DNA of 64,000 bases, taken from Herbaspirillum rhizosphaerae. GTDB taxonomy: Bacteria > Pseudomonadota > Gammaproteobacteria > Burkholderiales > Burkholderiaceae_D. A program made the translations under genes and the position numbers. The notes under the pieces were generated by a model that did no database searches, was not told the DNA's origin, and worked only from the letters and a program-made list of their open reading frames with translations. The stretch lies in NCBI RefSeq assembly GCF_001189965.1, contig NZ_LFLU01000003.1, forward strand, positions 248,001 to 312,000, written 5' to 3'. Positions 63,614-64,000 of this stretch are shown in pieces. Numbering within the stretch: the first letter of the stretch is position 1; every line of letters starts with the position of its first letter.

Positions 63614-64000
63614 ATGGCCCACCCGGAATACATTCTCACCATTTCCTGTCTCGACCAGCGCGGCATCGTGCATCGCGTGTCGGGCTTCCTCGCCGACCAC
63701 GGCTGCAACATCATCGATTCGGCGCAGTTCGGCGATGCGCAATCGAAACTGTTCTTCATGCGCGTGCATTTTTCCTCGGAAGACGCCGGCGTCGCCGATG
63801 AAACGCTGCGCGCCGATTTCGCCGTGCTGGGCGGCCTGCTCAACATGGACTGGCAGCTGCACGACGCCGCCAAGAAACCGCGCGTCATGTTGATGGTGTC
63901 CAAGATCGGCCATTGTCTCAACGACCTGCTGTTCCGCTACAAGAGCGGCCTGTTGCCGGTGGAGATTCCGGCAATCGTGTCCAATCACACCGATTTCTAC
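63614..64000 (+). CDS. purU: formyltetrahydrofolate deformylase, N-terminal part
   Basis: PurU hydrolyses 10-formyltetrahydrofolate to tetrahydrofolate and formate, balancing one-carbon pools. The gene runs off the window after 129 codons. Residues 1-85 are an ACT domain (ILTISCLDQRGIVHRVSGFLADHGCNIIDSAQF), and the catalytic formyltransferase-like domain starts with KKPRVMLMVSKIGHCLNDLLFRYKSGLLPVEIPAIVSNH, typical of PurU. The catalytic His/Asp lie outside the window. Confidence 0.95.
   Translation, partial: MAHPEYILTISCLDQRGIVHRVSGFLADHGCNIIDSAQFGDAQSKLFFMRVHFSSEDAGVADETLRADFAVLGGLLNMDWQLHDAAKKPRVMLMVSKIGHCLNDLLFRYKSGLLPVEIPAIVSNHTDFY

Overview
The window is chromosomal DNA of a high-GC betaproteobacterium, most likely a member of the Oxalobacteraceae close to Herbaspirillum. 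This rests on the gene set rather than on any database search: a DUF3460-scpA-panC cluster, an EF-P with Arg32 next to its rhamnosyltransferase EarP, a CydP/CydA/CydB/CydX oxidase operon headed by a GbsR-type regulator, and overall protein character. I see no rRNA, prophage, insertion sequence, integron or CRISPR array. Genes are densely packed on both strands, and the high GC produces many long open antisense frames that I treat as shadows.

Layout. 1-2.7 kb: end of a TonB receptor plus BtuC/BtuD-like permease and ATPase (cobalamin uptake). 2.7-5.6 kb (minus): DUF3460, ScpA, PanC and a BtuF-like binding protein in one operon. 5.7-6.2 kb: a lipoprotein with two BamE-like repeats. 6.2-11.3 kb (minus): SorC-type regulator, GlpD, HAD phosphatase and Na/Pi symporter, tightly coupled. 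11.5-17.6 kb: GNAT, MetG, ApbC/Mrp, DUF4399, GltX. 17.6-18.0 kb: tRNA-Ala(GGC) and two identical tRNA-Glu(UUC), followed by about 0.7 kb of non-coding DNA rich in small hairpins. 18.8-25.1 kb: crotonase, DJ-1/PfpI, LysR, a binding protein, MmsA and MmsB (branched-chain/valine catabolism). 25.3-27.8 kb: DenD-like dehydrogenase, FadR-type regulator, DUF4865. 28-30.5 kb: MarR, EF-P, EarP. 30.6-33.7 kb: SDR, MarR-GNAT fusion, OhrR/Ohr. 33.8-37.2 kb: hydroxyquinol dioxygenase, maleylacetate reductase, Dabb protein, LysR. 37.3-41.8 kb (minus): GbsR-CydP-CydA-CydB-CydX-DUF2867. 42-44.8 kb: YihY protein and a TPR protein. 44.8-51.7 kb: a two-component system, MsrP, MsrQ, a secreted MsrA, DUF305 and YVTN propeller proteins. 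51.7-58.3 kb: EAL protein, small membrane proteins, two TetR regulators, a Pr6Pr protein. 58.4-64 kb: XRE/MmyB regulator, NTF2-like protein, M48 protease, YjgN protein, bactofilin and the start of PurU.

How the genes work together. Most of the regulatory signal is in perfect or near-perfect palindromes in front of regulators. The strongest themes are: a periplasmic methionine-sulfoxide repair module whose TGACA-type box occurs both between the two-component genes and msrP and again in front of the DUF305/YVTN genes; a TetR regulator whose operator is repeated in front of a previously easy-to-miss 37-residue membrane peptide; a MarR-type dyad (TAGTT-N8/9-AACTA) present at two separate MarR loci; and an OhrR operator pair for organic peroxide defence. 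The 37-residue peptide with its TetR operator and the extended Msr regulon are the best candidates for something not previously described.
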